DNA of 42,576 nt, taken from the NCBI GenBank assembly GCA_019114005.1, contig DXGH01000002.1, positions 1 through 42,576 of the forward strand. Direction: 5' to 3'. The position numbers and the translations under genes were made by a program. Of the stretch, positions 27,058-34,263 are shown in pieces. Below the pieces are notes generated by a model, which saw only the letters and a list, made by a program, of their open reading frames with translations, was not told the origin of the DNA and did no database searches. Source of the stretch: Candidatus Acetatifactor stercoripullorum. Its GTDB lineage: Bacteria; Bacillota; Clostridia; Lachnospirales; Lachnospiraceae. Numbering within the stretch: the first letter of the stretch is position 1; each line of letters starts with the position of its first letter.

Positions 27058-27378
27058 ATGAGCAAAATTGACCGCGCAGTGGAAGACTTTATTGCTGTGA
27101 TTATGGAGACGGATGAGTATAAGGAATACGATACGCAGCGAAACAAGGTGAAGCAGTATCCGGAACTGAAGGCGCAGATAGACGAGTACAGGCGCCGCAA
27201 TTATCTGATGCAGACAAGGGAAGACACTGCGTTTGAAATGATAGACCAGTTTGAAAGAGAATATGAGGATTTCAGAGAGATCCCTCTGGTTGCGGACTTT
27301 CTGGCTGCGGAGCTGGCTTTCTGCAGAATGATACAGAGAATCAACATCCGTATTACGGAAGAAGTCCATTTTGAGTAG
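27058..27378 (+). CDS. YlbF/YmcA family regulator
   Basis: This 106-residue all-helical protein has the YlbF family pattern, with a short N-terminal helix, YxxYDTQRNKVKQYPELKAQIDEY-type amphipathic helices around YPELKAQ, and a C-terminal AELAFCRMIQRI helix. In B. subtilis, YlbF, YmcA and YaaT form a complex that directs RNase Y to certain mRNAs and affects competence and sporulation. Here it follows the RNase J gene, which suggests a shared role in RNA decay; that link is inferred from position. Confidence 0.82.
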   Translation: MSKIDRAVEDFIAVIMETDEYKEYDTQRNKVKQYPELKAQIDEYRRRNYLMQTREDTAFEMIDQFEREYEDFREIPLVADFLAAELAFCRMIQRINIRITEEVHFE

Positions 27379-27392
27379 AGAAAAGGAAAGGG

Positions 27393-27782
27393 ATGGGAAT
27401 GAACTCAGGTAATTTAGTTGGGGCGGTGATGGGGGCGGTTCTAAAGGCAGCGGCGGCTGTAGTGGTGATTTTTCTAATCTACAGAGGAGCGTCGGTGTGC
27501 TATGACTACGGTTACCGTATTTTTACGGAGCCGGCCGTTTCCTCGGGAGAGGGCAGAAGCGTCACGGTGACCATTACGGAGGATATGTCCCCGGCGGATA
27601 TAGGAGAGCTCTTTCAGACCAAAGGACTGGTGGAGGATGCAACCTTGTTTACGCTCCAATACTATTTCTCGGAATTTCGCAGGGATGTGAAGCCGGGAGA
27701 GTATGAGCTGAGCACCTCCATGACGGCGGAGGAGATGATGGAGGTTATGGCCTCTGACCAGGAGGAAGGGGACGCCTCATAA
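27393..27782 (+). CDS. Truncated MltG/YceG-like membrane protein (no catalytic domain)
   Basis: This 129-residue protein has one N-terminal membrane segment (about 15-33) followed by a LysM-like region typical of the N-terminus of MltG: VTITEDMSPADIGELFQTKGLVEDATLF and KPGEYELSTSMTAEEMMEVM, read here as separate short motifs. Full MltG proteins are about 330-380 residues, and the endolytic transglycosylase domain with its catalytic glutamate is absent. The stop is followed within 10 bases by trmR, and I see no remnant of a catalytic domain downstream, so this is a stable short form rather than a recent frameshift. It occupies the yrrL (mltG) position of B. subtilis. It may bind glycan or regulate another enzyme. 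Confidence 0.75.
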   Translation: MGMNSGNLVGAVMGAVLKAAAAVVVIFLIYRGASVCYDYGYRIFTEPAVSSGEGRSVTVTITEDMSPADIGELFQTKGLVEDATLFTLQYYFSEFRRDVKPGEYELSTSMTAEEMMEVMASDQEEGDAS

Positions 27783-27791
27783 GGAGAGGAT

Positions 27792-28433
27792 ATGATCGTA
27801 AATGAAAGAATGACGGCCTTTATTGACTCCCTGGACCGGGGCAACCCGGCCTTTTTGGATGAGATCGAAAAATATGCTGTAAGGGAGCAGGTGCCTGTCA
27901 TCCGCAAATCTATGCAGAGTCTTTTGAAGTTTATTCTCGCGTACGCAAAGCCGAGGAGCATCCTGGAGGTCGGGACAGCCATCGGCTTTTCTGCGCTTTT
28001 GATGAGCGAATATGCGCCTTCGGACTGTGCAATAACCACCATAGAAAAATATGAGAAACGGATTCCTGTGGCCAGAGAGAATTTTCGAAGGGCCGGCAGG
28101 GAGGATCGAATAAAGCTGCTGGAGGGGGACGCCATGGAGCTTCTGCCTGCCCTGGAGGGAGGCTTTGATCTGATTTTTATGGACGCGGCAAAGGGACAAT
28201 ACATTCATTTTCTGCCGGAGATTTTGCGGCTGTTAAAGCCGGGCGGACTTTTGATTTCAGACAATGTGCTGCAGGAGGGGGATGTGGCCCAGTCCCGGTT
28301 TGCAGTGACCAGACGAAATCGAACCATTCATGCCCGGATGCGGGAATACCTTTATCAGCTTAAGCATCACCCGCAGCTTGAGACGGTGATCCTTCCGGTG
28401 GGAGACGGTGTGACCTTAAGCACCAGATTGTAA
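27792..28433 (+). CDS. trmR: SAM-dependent O-methyltransferase, probable tRNA 5-hydroxyuridine methyltransferase TrmR
   Basis: This 213-residue class I methyltransferase carries the SAM motif ILEVGTAIGFSALLM, DLIFMDAAKGQY and LKPGGLLISDNVLQEG, as in the caffeoyl-CoA/catechol O-methyltransferase-like family. Its position between the mltG-like gene and a U32 gene matches yrrM (trmR) of B. subtilis, whose product methylates 5-hydroxyuridine 34 of tRNA to 5-methoxyuridine. The specific substrate is inferred from that synteny. The start follows AAGGAGAGG. Confidence 0.85.
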   Translation: MIVNERMTAFIDSLDRGNPAFLDEIEKYAVREQVPVIRKSMQSLLKFILAYAKPRSILEVGTAIGFSALLMSEYAPSDCAITTIEKYEKRIPVARENFRRAGREDRIKLLEGDAMELLPALEGGFDLIFMDAAKGQYIHFLPEILRLLKPGGLLISDNVLQEGDVAQSRFAVTRRNRTIHARMREYLYQLKHHPQLETVILPVGDGVTLSTRL

Positions 28434-28472
28434 GAAAGAGCGCAGACAAGGCGGCGCGGAAATGAGGAAAAA

Positions 28473-29717
28473 ATGACGAGAAAAAAACCGGAGCTTCTGG
28501 TTCCTGCCAGCAGCTTAGAGGTGCTGAAAACAGCGGTGAGATTCGGAGCGGACGCAGTCTATATCGGTGGAGAGGCTTTTGGACTGCGGGCAAAGGCAAA
28601 GAATTTTTCCATGGAGGATATGGCGGAGGGAATTGCATTTGCCCACAGACATAGGGTTAAGGTTTATGTGACGGCCAATATTCTGGCCCATAATGATGAT
28701 CTGGAGTCTGCAGAGGAATATTTCAGGGAGCTTAGGGACATGAAGCCGTTTCCGGCAGACGCGCTGATTATTTCAGACCCGGGGATGTTTGTCCTGGCAA
28801 AAAGAGTGTGGCCCCAGGTGGAAATCCATATATCCACACAGGCCAATAATACCAACTACGGAACCTATCTTTTCTGGTGGGCCCAGGGAGCAAAAAGGGT
28901 GGTTTCCGCAAGGGAGCTGTCTCTGAAGGAAATCCGCGAGATCCGGGAGCATATCCCGGCAGAAATGGAGATTGAGAGCTTTGTGCACGGAGCCATGTGC
29001 ATTTCTTATTCCGGCCGCTGCCTGCTGAGCAATTACTTTACGGGAAGGGACGCCAATCAGGGCGCCTGTACCCATCCCTGCCGCTGGAAATATGCCGTTG
29101 TGGAGGAGACAAGGCCCGGAGAGTATATGCCTGTATACGAAAATGAGAGGGGCACCTTTTTGTTCAATGCAAAGGACCTGTGCATGATTGAGCATATTCC
29201 GGAGCTTTTAGAGGCAGGAATAGACAGCCTGAAAATTGAGGGACGCATGAAAACGGCCTTGTATGTGGCTGTGGTGGCAAGAACCTATAGAAGGGCTATC
29301 GACGATTATCTGGAGGATGAGGAAAAGTACAGAAAAAATATGGACTGGTACCGGGCGGAAATTGCAAAATGCACCTACCGCCAGTTCAGCACGGGCTTTT
29401 ATTTTGGGAAGCCTGATGAGACCTCTCAGATTTATGACAACAGCACCTATGTGAGCGAATATACCTATCTTGGGATCGTGGAAGAGGTGAAGGATTCCCT
29501 GGCAAGGATAGAGCAGCGCAATAAATTTTGTGCAGGAGATATGATTGAGATTATGAAGCCGGACGGCAGCAATGTGCCTGTGACAGTGGAGGCCATTTAC
29601 AACGCCCGGGAAGAAAGGGTGGACAGCGCGCCCCATCCCAGGGAGCTTTTGTGGGTAAAGCTGTCTCATACGCCGGAGCCCTTTGATCTGCTGCGGGTAC
29701 AGAAGGGCCTGCGCTAA
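28473..29717 (+). CDS. Peptidase U32 family protein, probable TrhP-type tRNA hydroxylation protein
   Basis: This 414-residue protein has the U32 features: ELLVPASSLEVLKTAVRFG at the start, DAVYIGGEAFGLRAKA, the family signature around ESFVHGAMCISYSGRC, the cysteine-rich NQGACTHPCRW and KIEGRMK. Conserved cysteines probably bind an Fe-S cluster. U32 proteins YrrN and YrrO (TrhP1/2) in B. subtilis, and TrhP in E. coli, make 5-hydroxyuridine 34 with prephenate. Adjacency to trmR supports that role. Only one U32 gene is present here, against two in B. subtilis. An intrinsic terminator follows. Confidence 0.88.
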   Translation: MTRKKPELLVPASSLEVLKTAVRFGADAVYIGGEAFGLRAKAKNFSMEDMAEGIAFAHRHRVKVYVTANILAHNDDLESAEEYFRELRDMKPFPADALIISDPGMFVLAKRVWPQVEIHISTQANNTNYGTYLFWWAQGAKRVVSARELSLKEIREIREHIPAEMEIESFVHGAMCISYSGRCLLSNYFTGRDANQGACTHPCRWKYAVVEETRPGEYMPVYENERGTFLFNAKDLCMIEHIPELLEAGIDSLKIEGRMKTALYVAVVARTYRRAIDDYLEDEEKYRKNMDWYRAEIAKCTYRQFSTGFYFGKPDETSQIYDNSTYVSEYTYLGIVEEVKDSLARIEQRNKFCAGDMIEIMKPDGSNVPVTVEAIYNAREERVDSAPHPRELLWVKLSHTPEPFDLLRVQKGLR

Positions 29718-29739
29718 GCCCATTGTACAAAGTGAACAG

Positions 29740-29767
29740 CAAAGCCTCAAAAATGCTTTGTTTTTTT
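29740..29767 (+). terminator. Intrinsic terminator after the U32 gene
   Basis: CAAAGC (29740-29745) pairs with GCTTTG (29755-29760) across a nine-base loop and is followed by seven T. It ends the trmR-U32 transcript. Confidence 0.8.
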
Positions 29768-29796
29768 ACAAAAAGTGAGAAAAATAAATTTGGGTA

Positions 29797-29825
29797 TTGC
29801 AATTTTCTAAAATTTAAGGTATCTT
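29797..29825 (+). promoter_or_regulatory. Probable promoter of glnN
   Basis: TTGCAA (29797-29802) and TATCTT (29820-29825) are 17 bases apart. The sequence TTGGGTATTGCAA ending in the -35 box recurs exactly in the promoter of tRNA-Gln downstream. The predicted transcript has a leader of about 175 bases. Confidence 0.65.
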
Positions 29826-29835
29826 AATAAAAAAT

Positions 29836-29928
29836 AAAGCAGAGGCTGTTGACTTTTGCTTTCCACACATAGGTATCCAAGAACGAAGATGTTCCAACAG
29901 TAACAGGTTTACTTTGGAACGTTTTTTT
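29836..29928 (+). promoter_or_regulatory. Attenuator-like leader of glnN (hairpin, competing stem, terminator)
   Basis: A first hairpin pairs AAAGCA (29836-29841) with TGCTTT (29857-29862) and extends inward. A full intrinsic terminator follows inside the leader. GTTCCAA (29891-29897) and AGTAA pair with TTACT and TTGGAAC (29914-29920), giving 12 pairs with one bulged base, then G and seven T. A competing small stem GAAC-GAAGAT-GTTC (29881-29894) uses the terminator's 5' arm and has a six-base loop. Mutually exclusive stems before the gene imply transcription attenuation. The signal is unknown; ANTAR-type regulators act on dual hexaloop hairpins ahead of some clostridial glutamine synthetase genes, but the loops here do not fit that consensus clearly. 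Confidence 0.6.
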
Positions 29929-30006
29929 ATAGGCGGGTATAGAGCGGCTTCAGGACTTCCTATGGGGGTGGAGATTGGAAATGAAAAGAGAAAGGAAGTA
30001 GGGAAA

Positions 30007-32127
30007 ATGAGCGAAGTTTTAAATGTGGAAGAAATTTTTGCCAGCAAAGTGTTTACACTGGGGAAAATGAGGGAGAGACTTCCCAAGAGTGTGTACAAAG
30101 AGGTAAAAAAGGTCATGGAGCATGGCGGCGAGTTATCCCTGGAGGACGCCGATGTAGTGGCTAAGGCCATGAAGGACTGGGCTGTTGAAAACGGAGCTAC
30201 CCATTATACCCACTGGTTTCAGCCGTTAACCGGCATTACGGCGGAGAAGCATGACGCATTTGTGTCCCATCCCGATGAGGACGGCAAAATGATTATGGAA
30301 TTTTCCGGCAAGGAGCTGATCAAGGGTGAGCCGGACGCATCCTCCTTTCCCTCCGGCGGACTGCGCGCTACCTTCGAGGCGAGAGGCTATACGGCATGGG
30401 ATATTACTTCTCCTGCATTTCTGAAGGAAGACGCCACCGGCGTGATTCTTTGTATTCCCACTGCATTTTGCTCCTATAAGGGAGAGGCTCTGGATAAAAA
30501 GACCCCCCTGCTGCGTTCCATGGAGGCCATCAGCCAGCAGGCAGTGCGTATTGTAAGGCTTTTTGGCAATGATCAGGCTACCAAGGTGACGGCCAGCGTA
30601 GGACCTGAGCAGGAGTATTTTCTGGTGGACAGAGAGAAATATCTGCAGAGAAAGGACCTGATTTTTGCAGGCCGCACGCTTTTTGGAGCTCCGGCGCCAA
30701 AGGGACAGGAGCTGGAGGATCATTATTTTGGCACCATTCGTGAGAGAATCGGTTCCTTTATGAAGGATTTAAACATAGAGCTGTGGAAGCTGGGCGTTAC
30801 CGCCAAGACCCAGCACAATGAAGTGGCGCCCGCCCAGCATGAGCTTGCTCCCATTTATGAGACGGCAAACATTGCGGTGGATCACAATCAGCTGGTGATG
30901 GAGACGATGAAAAAAGTAGCGTGCCGCCATGGTATGTACTGTCTGCTCAATGAAAAGCCCTTTGCAGGAGTGAACGGCTCAGGAAAACATAATAACTGGT
31001 CTCTGGGAACGGACAATGGGGTAAACCTCCTTGATCCCGGTGATACGCCCAACGAGAATATTCAGTTTCTGCTGGTGCTGGCGTGTATCCTGAAGGCTGT
31101 GGATACCCACGCAGATCTGCTCCGCCAGAGCGCGTCGGATGTGGGAAATGACCACAGACTGGGCGCAAATGAGGCGCCCCCTGCTATCATTTCCGTATTT
31201 CTGGGAGAACAGCTTGAGGATGTGGTGAAGCAGCTGGTTGAGACAGGAGAGGCCGCTCACTTGATTGAAGGCGGCAAGCTTGCAACCGGTGTATCCACCC
31301 TTCCGGATCTGGATAAGGATGCCACGGACAGAAACAGGACTTCACCTTTTGCCTTCACCGGAAACAAGTTCGAATTCCGCATGGTGGGAAGCTCGGATTC
31401 CATCGCAAGTCCAAACACTACACTGAACGCTATTGTTGCAGAAGCCTTCTGCGAGGCTGCGGACATTCTGGAGCCTGCCAAGGAGGCTGGAAATTTTGAG
31501 GCAGCAGTGCATGACTTGATTAAGGAATATCTGACCAAGCATCAGAGAATCATTTTCAACGGCAACGGCTATTCGGAGGAATGGGTGCAGGAAGCAGAGA
31601 GAAGAGGACTCCCCAACATCAAGTCCATGGTGGAGGCCGTGGAGACGCTCACCACAGAGAAGTCCATCAGGCTGTTTGAAAAATTCGGCATTTTCACCAA
31701 GGCGGAGCTGGAGTCCCGCAAGGAGGTGCTCTATGAGACCTATTCCAAGACCATAAACATAGAGGCGCTGACCATGATCGATATGGCAAAGAAGCAGATT
31801 CTTCCTGCGGTGATCGGTTATACCAAATCTCTTGCGGATACTGTGATTGCTGTAAAGGAGGCGGGAGCGGATGCGTCTGTTCAGGCACAGCTGCTAAACG
31901 AGGTATCTATGAAGCTGGCAGAGGCTAAGACGGCTTTGCAGGAGCTGGAGAATAAAGTGACAGAGGCAGGCGGCATTGAGAGCCAGAAGGAGCTTGCGTT
32001 CTTCTTTAAGGACCAGGTGAGGGCAGCCATGGACGCCTTGAGGGCACCCGTGGATGAACTGGAAATGCTGGTGGACAAAAAGGTATGGCCCATGCCTACC
32101 TATGGAGATTTGATCTTTGAGGTTTAA
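30007..32127 (+). CDS. glnN: Glutamine synthetase type III
   Basis: This 706-residue protein has the length and motifs of GSIII: FPSGGLRATFEARGY near residue 115, ASVGPEQEYFLVD (active-site glutamates), KTQHNEVAPAQHELAP, FAGVNGSGKHNNWS, and NRTSPFAFTGNKFEFRMVGSS with the conserved arginines. It makes glutamine from glutamate, ammonia and ATP in the cytoplasm, and is the main ammonium-assimilating enzyme in organisms that lack GSI. ATG 30007 (MSEVLNVEE) is chosen because an upstream in-frame start would lie inside the attenuator leader. Expression is probably set by that leader. tRNA-Gln follows downstream. Confidence 0.96.
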   Translation: MSEVLNVEEIFASKVFTLGKMRERLPKSVYKEVKKVMEHGGELSLEDADVVAKAMKDWAVENGATHYTHWFQPLTGITAEKHDAFVSHPDEDGKMIMEFSGKELIKGEPDASSFPSGGLRATFEARGYTAWDITSPAFLKEDATGVILCIPTAFCSYKGEALDKKTPLLRSMEAISQQAVRIVRLFGNDQATKVTASVGPEQEYFLVDREKYLQRKDLIFAGRTLFGAPAPKGQELEDHYFGTIRERIGSFMKDLNIELWKLGVTAKTQHNEVAPAQHELAPIYETANIAVDHNQLVMETMKKVACRHGMYCLLNEKPFAGVNGSGKHNNWSLGTDNGVNLLDPGDTPNENIQFLLVLACILKAVDTHADLLRQSASDVGNDHRLGANEAPPAIISVFLGEQLEDVVKQLVETGEAAHLIEGGKLATGVSTLPDLDKDATDRNRTSPFAFTGNKFEFRMVGSSDSIASPNTTLNAIVAEAFCEAADILEPAKEAGNFEAAVHDLIKEYLTKHQRIIFNGNGYSEEWVQEAERRGLPNIKSMVEAVETLTTEKSIRLFEKFGIFTKAELESRKEVLYETYSKTINIEALTMIDMAKKQILPAVIGYTKSLADTVIAVKEAGADASVQAQLLNEVSMKLAEAKTALQELENKVTEAGGIESQKELAFFFKDQVRAAMDALRAPVDELEMLVDKKVWPMPTYGDLIFEV

Positions 32128-32137
32128 TATTATGGGA

Positions 32138-32173
32138 AGCGTCCTGCAGGCTGAAAGAAGCCTGCAGGACGCT
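32138..32173. repeat. Perfect 15-base inverted repeat downstream of glnN
   Basis: Arms 32138-32152 and 32159-32173 are exactly complementary around the loop GAAAGA. No T-run follows on either strand, so it is not a standard intrinsic terminator, but so stable a stem may still end or protect the glnN mRNA. Confidence 0.8.
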
Positions 32174-32178
32174 CTGCT

Positions 32179-32237
32179 CATAAGCTGCACAACAAGCAGC
32201 TTCATGCAGGCATGATTTGCTTGTTATGCAGCTTATG
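32179..32237. repeat. Long composite hairpin between glnN and tRNA-Gln
   Basis: Stems nest as CATAAGCTGCA/TGCAGCTTATG (32179-32189, 32227-32237), AACAAGCA/TGCTTGTT (32191-32198, 32218-32225) and TCATGC/GCATGA (32202-32207, 32210-32215), with single-base bulges between the outer stems. About 25 base pairs form in 59 bases. There is no U-run and no coding frame. Confidence 0.8.
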
Positions 32238-32274
32238 GCTGAAATTAAAAAATTAAAAAAATTTAAATTGGGTA

Positions 32275-32303
32275 TTGCAAAACCAAAACACTTCGTGTAT
32301 AAT
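32275..32303 (+). promoter_or_regulatory. Promoter of tRNA-Gln
   Basis: TTGCAA (32275-32280) and a consensus TATAAT (32298-32303) are 17 bases apart, preceded by a very A/T-rich stretch that could act as an UP element. The -35 region shares the 13-base string TTGGGTATTGCAA with the glnN promoter. Confidence 0.85.
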
Positions 32304-32322
32304 ACATCAAGTAGCGCAAAAT

Positions 32323-32394
32323 AGGGCTATCGCCAAACGGTAAGGCAACGGACTCTGACTCCGTCATTTCAAGGTTCGAATCCTTGTAGCCCTG
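32323..32394 (+). tRNA. tRNA-Gln (anticodon CUG)
   Basis: The 72-base sequence folds as a standard tRNA. The acceptor arms AGGGCTA/TAGCCCT give seven pairs, the anticodon stem ACGGA/TCCGT encloses the loop CTCTGAC with anticodon CUG, and the T stem CAAGG/CCTTG encloses TTCGAAT. The discriminator base is G. The 3' CCA is not encoded. It reads CAG codons. It has its own promoter and terminator and stands just after the glutamine synthetase gene. Confidence 0.95.
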
Positions 32395-32397
32395 TTC

Positions 32398-32431
32398 AAA
32401 AACCTCAGCAGAGAAACTTGCTGAGGTTTTT
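32398..32431 (+). terminator. Intrinsic terminator of tRNA-Gln
   Basis: AAACCTCAGCA (from 32398) pairs with TGCTGAGGTTTTT (to 32431) around a short loop, ending in five T. It starts four bases after the tRNA. Confidence 0.85.
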
Positions 32432-32462
32432 CATTTCTGGCAGCATTTCAACCATAATTGTC

Positions 32463-32491
32463 TTGCGCTTGGGAGTGTGTTCTGATAAAGT
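32463..32491 (+). promoter_or_regulatory. Possible promoter of the CPBP gene
   Basis: TTGCGC (32463-32468) and TAAAGT (32486-32491) are 17 bases apart. Both boxes are imperfect, but they are well placed between the tRNA terminator and the CPBP start at 32526. Confidence 0.4.
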
Positions 32492-32525
32492 GAATTTGAC
32501 AGAATGCGAAGGGAGAAATGGGGTT

Positions 32526-33518
32526 ATGGAAGATACAATTAAGCAGGCCAGGGGAAGCTTTTCAAAGCTTGGAGGATTTTTTATGCTGGGCACACTGGTA
32601 ATTTTTGCGGTGCAGCTTTTGCCGGCTTTTATCCTTCAAATAGTAAAGCCTGAGTGGATGAACAACGGGGACATCGCGCTGCTCGTGACAATTATACCTA
32701 TGTATGTGCTGGGAATGCCGTTTTTGATCTGGCTTTTAAAGAAGCTTCCGGCGCAGACTCCTCAGCGCCACGCCATGTCGGCGGGACAGTTTGGGGTGTC
32801 ATTTCTCATGTGCTATGCTATCATGTTTTGCTGTAATCTGCTGGGGAATATTGTCACCATGGTGATTGGCCTTCTTAAGGGAGGAGCCGTGCAGAATACC
32901 ATATTGGATGTGGCCACCTCCAGCAATATGGTGATTACCTTTGTGTACATGGTGATCTGCGCGCCTGTTTTTGAGGAATATATTTTCCGCAAGCTGATTA
33001 TTGACAGCACCATGCGGTACGGACAGGGCGTTGCCATTCTGTTGTCGGGGCTGATGTTCGGCCTGTTTCACGGCAACTTGAATCAATTTGTCTATGCCTT
33101 CGGACTGGGGCTGTTTTTGGCGTTTTTATATGTGAGGACGGGCAGTTTAAAGATTACCATAGCGCTGCATATGATCATAAACTTTTTGGGCGGCATCGTC
33201 GGGGTGCTGATCTTGCAGCTCATCGATATGCAGGGACTTACGGAGGCGCTTGCAAGCGGGGACACCCAGGTTCTGATGGAGTATTACAGCAGCCATTTGG
33301 CAGGATGGGCGGTTTACGGCGTGTATGCGATTTTGATTCTTGCCGCCGTAATCACGGGAGTGGTTTTGCTGATCGTGTTCCGCAAACGGTTTACCTTGCC
33401 TGGAAATGAACGGGTGATTCCCAGGGGCAAAGGCTTTTCTACCGTGATTCTCAATCCGGGCATGGCAGTTTACTGTCTGTTCTGGCTTGCCATGATTTTA
33501 TTGCAGCTGTTTCAGTAA
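32526..33518 (+). CDS. CPBP family intramembrane glutamic endopeptidase (Abi/Rce1-like)
   Basis: This membrane protein of 330 residues has about eight hydrophobic segments. It shows the three CPBP motifs: EEYIFRK with Glu150 and Glu151, FGLFHG with His182, and HMIIN with His215. These residues make the intramembrane active site of Rce1-like proteases. Family members in Firmicutes are linked to bacteriocin self-immunity or protein processing, and the substrate here is unknown. The start ATG 32526 (MEDTIKQ) follows GGGAG; the frame runs further upstream into the tRNA terminator, which argues against a longer protein. Confidence 0.85.
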   Translation: MEDTIKQARGSFSKLGGFFMLGTLVIFAVQLLPAFILQIVKPEWMNNGDIALLVTIIPMYVLGMPFLIWLLKKLPAQTPQRHAMSAGQFGVSFLMCYAIMFCCNLLGNIVTMVIGLLKGGAVQNTILDVATSSNMVITFVYMVICAPVFEEYIFRKLIIDSTMRYGQGVAILLSGLMFGLFHGNLNQFVYAFGLGLFLAFLYVRTGSLKITIALHMIINFLGGIVGVLILQLIDMQGLTEALASGDTQVLMEYYSSHLAGWAVYGVYAILILAAVITGVVLLIVFRKRFTLPGNERVIPRGKGFSTVILNPGMAVYCLFWLAMILLQLFQ

Positions 33519-33534
33519 AAAGCAGGAGGCATAA

Positions 33535-34263
33535 ATGTATACTTTTGACAGCAGAGTCCGCTACAGTGAGACGGACAGCGAGGGAAAGCTGACGTTATCT
33601 TCCCTCCTAAACTATTTTCAGGATTGTTCCACCTTTCAGTCGGAGGAACTGGGAATGGGAATATCTTATCTGCGGGAAAGGCATCTGGTATGGGTGCTGT
33701 CCTCCTGGCAGATTGTGGTAGACCGGTATCCGGGATTGTGTGAGAAGGTGCAGACGGGAACCTTTCCTTATGCTTTCAAAGGTTTTCTGGGCTATCGTAA
33801 TTTTACCATGACAGATTCGGAGGGCGCTTACCTGGCCCGTGCCAATTCTCTGTGGACTTTATTGTGCACAGATACGGAAAAACCGGCCATGCCGCCTAAG
33901 GAAATGATAGAGGCGTATGCCTTGGAGGAAAAGCTTGACATGGACTATGCGCCCCGTAAAATTCAGATTCCGGGGGAGGGCGTCCACAAGGAGCCTATTG
34001 TGGTGAAAAAGCACAATCTGGATACCAATCATCATGTGAACAACGGGCAGTATGTGGACATAGCCATGGAATATCTGCCGGAGGATTTTACGGTGGGCCA
34101 GCTTCGGGCGGAATATAAAAAGCAGGCGTTTTTAGACGATATTTTTTATCCCTATGTGGCCGGTGAAGAGAACAAAATAGTGGTGGTTCTGGCAGACGCA
34201 GATGACAGACCCTATGTTTGTGTGGAGTTTCAGAGAAAGGAGTCCGTGGGACACAGATGTTGA
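33535..34263 (+). CDS. Acyl-ACP thioesterase
   Basis: This 242-residue protein has two hot-dog domains. The N-terminal half includes YSETDSEGKLTLSSLLNYFQD and the second half NLDTNHHVNNGQYV, where the Asn/His set of plant FatA/FatB-like enzymes (PF01643) lies. It hydrolyses acyl-ACP to release free fatty acids; chain-length choice cannot be read from the sequence. ATG 33535 follows GCAGGAGGC. Its last seven bases overlap the start of the CvfB gene. Confidence 0.88.
   Translation: MYTFDSRVRYSETDSEGKLTLSSLLNYFQDCSTFQSEELGMGISYLRERHLVWVLSSWQIVVDRYPGLCEKVQTGTFPYAFKGFLGYRNFTMTDSEGAYLARANSLWTLLCTDTEKPAMPPKEMIEAYALEEKLDMDYAPRKIQIPGEGVHKEPIVVKKHNLDTNHHVNNGQYVDIAMEYLPEDFTVGQLRAEYKKQAFLDDIFYPYVAGEENKIVVVLADADDRPYVCVEFQRKESVGHRC

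Noticed and set aside
29836..29928. T-box riboswitch in the glnN leader
   Set aside because: The conserved T-box bulge sequence and the Stem I elements are absent; only a short leader with a terminator is present, so it is listed as an attenuator of unknown signal.
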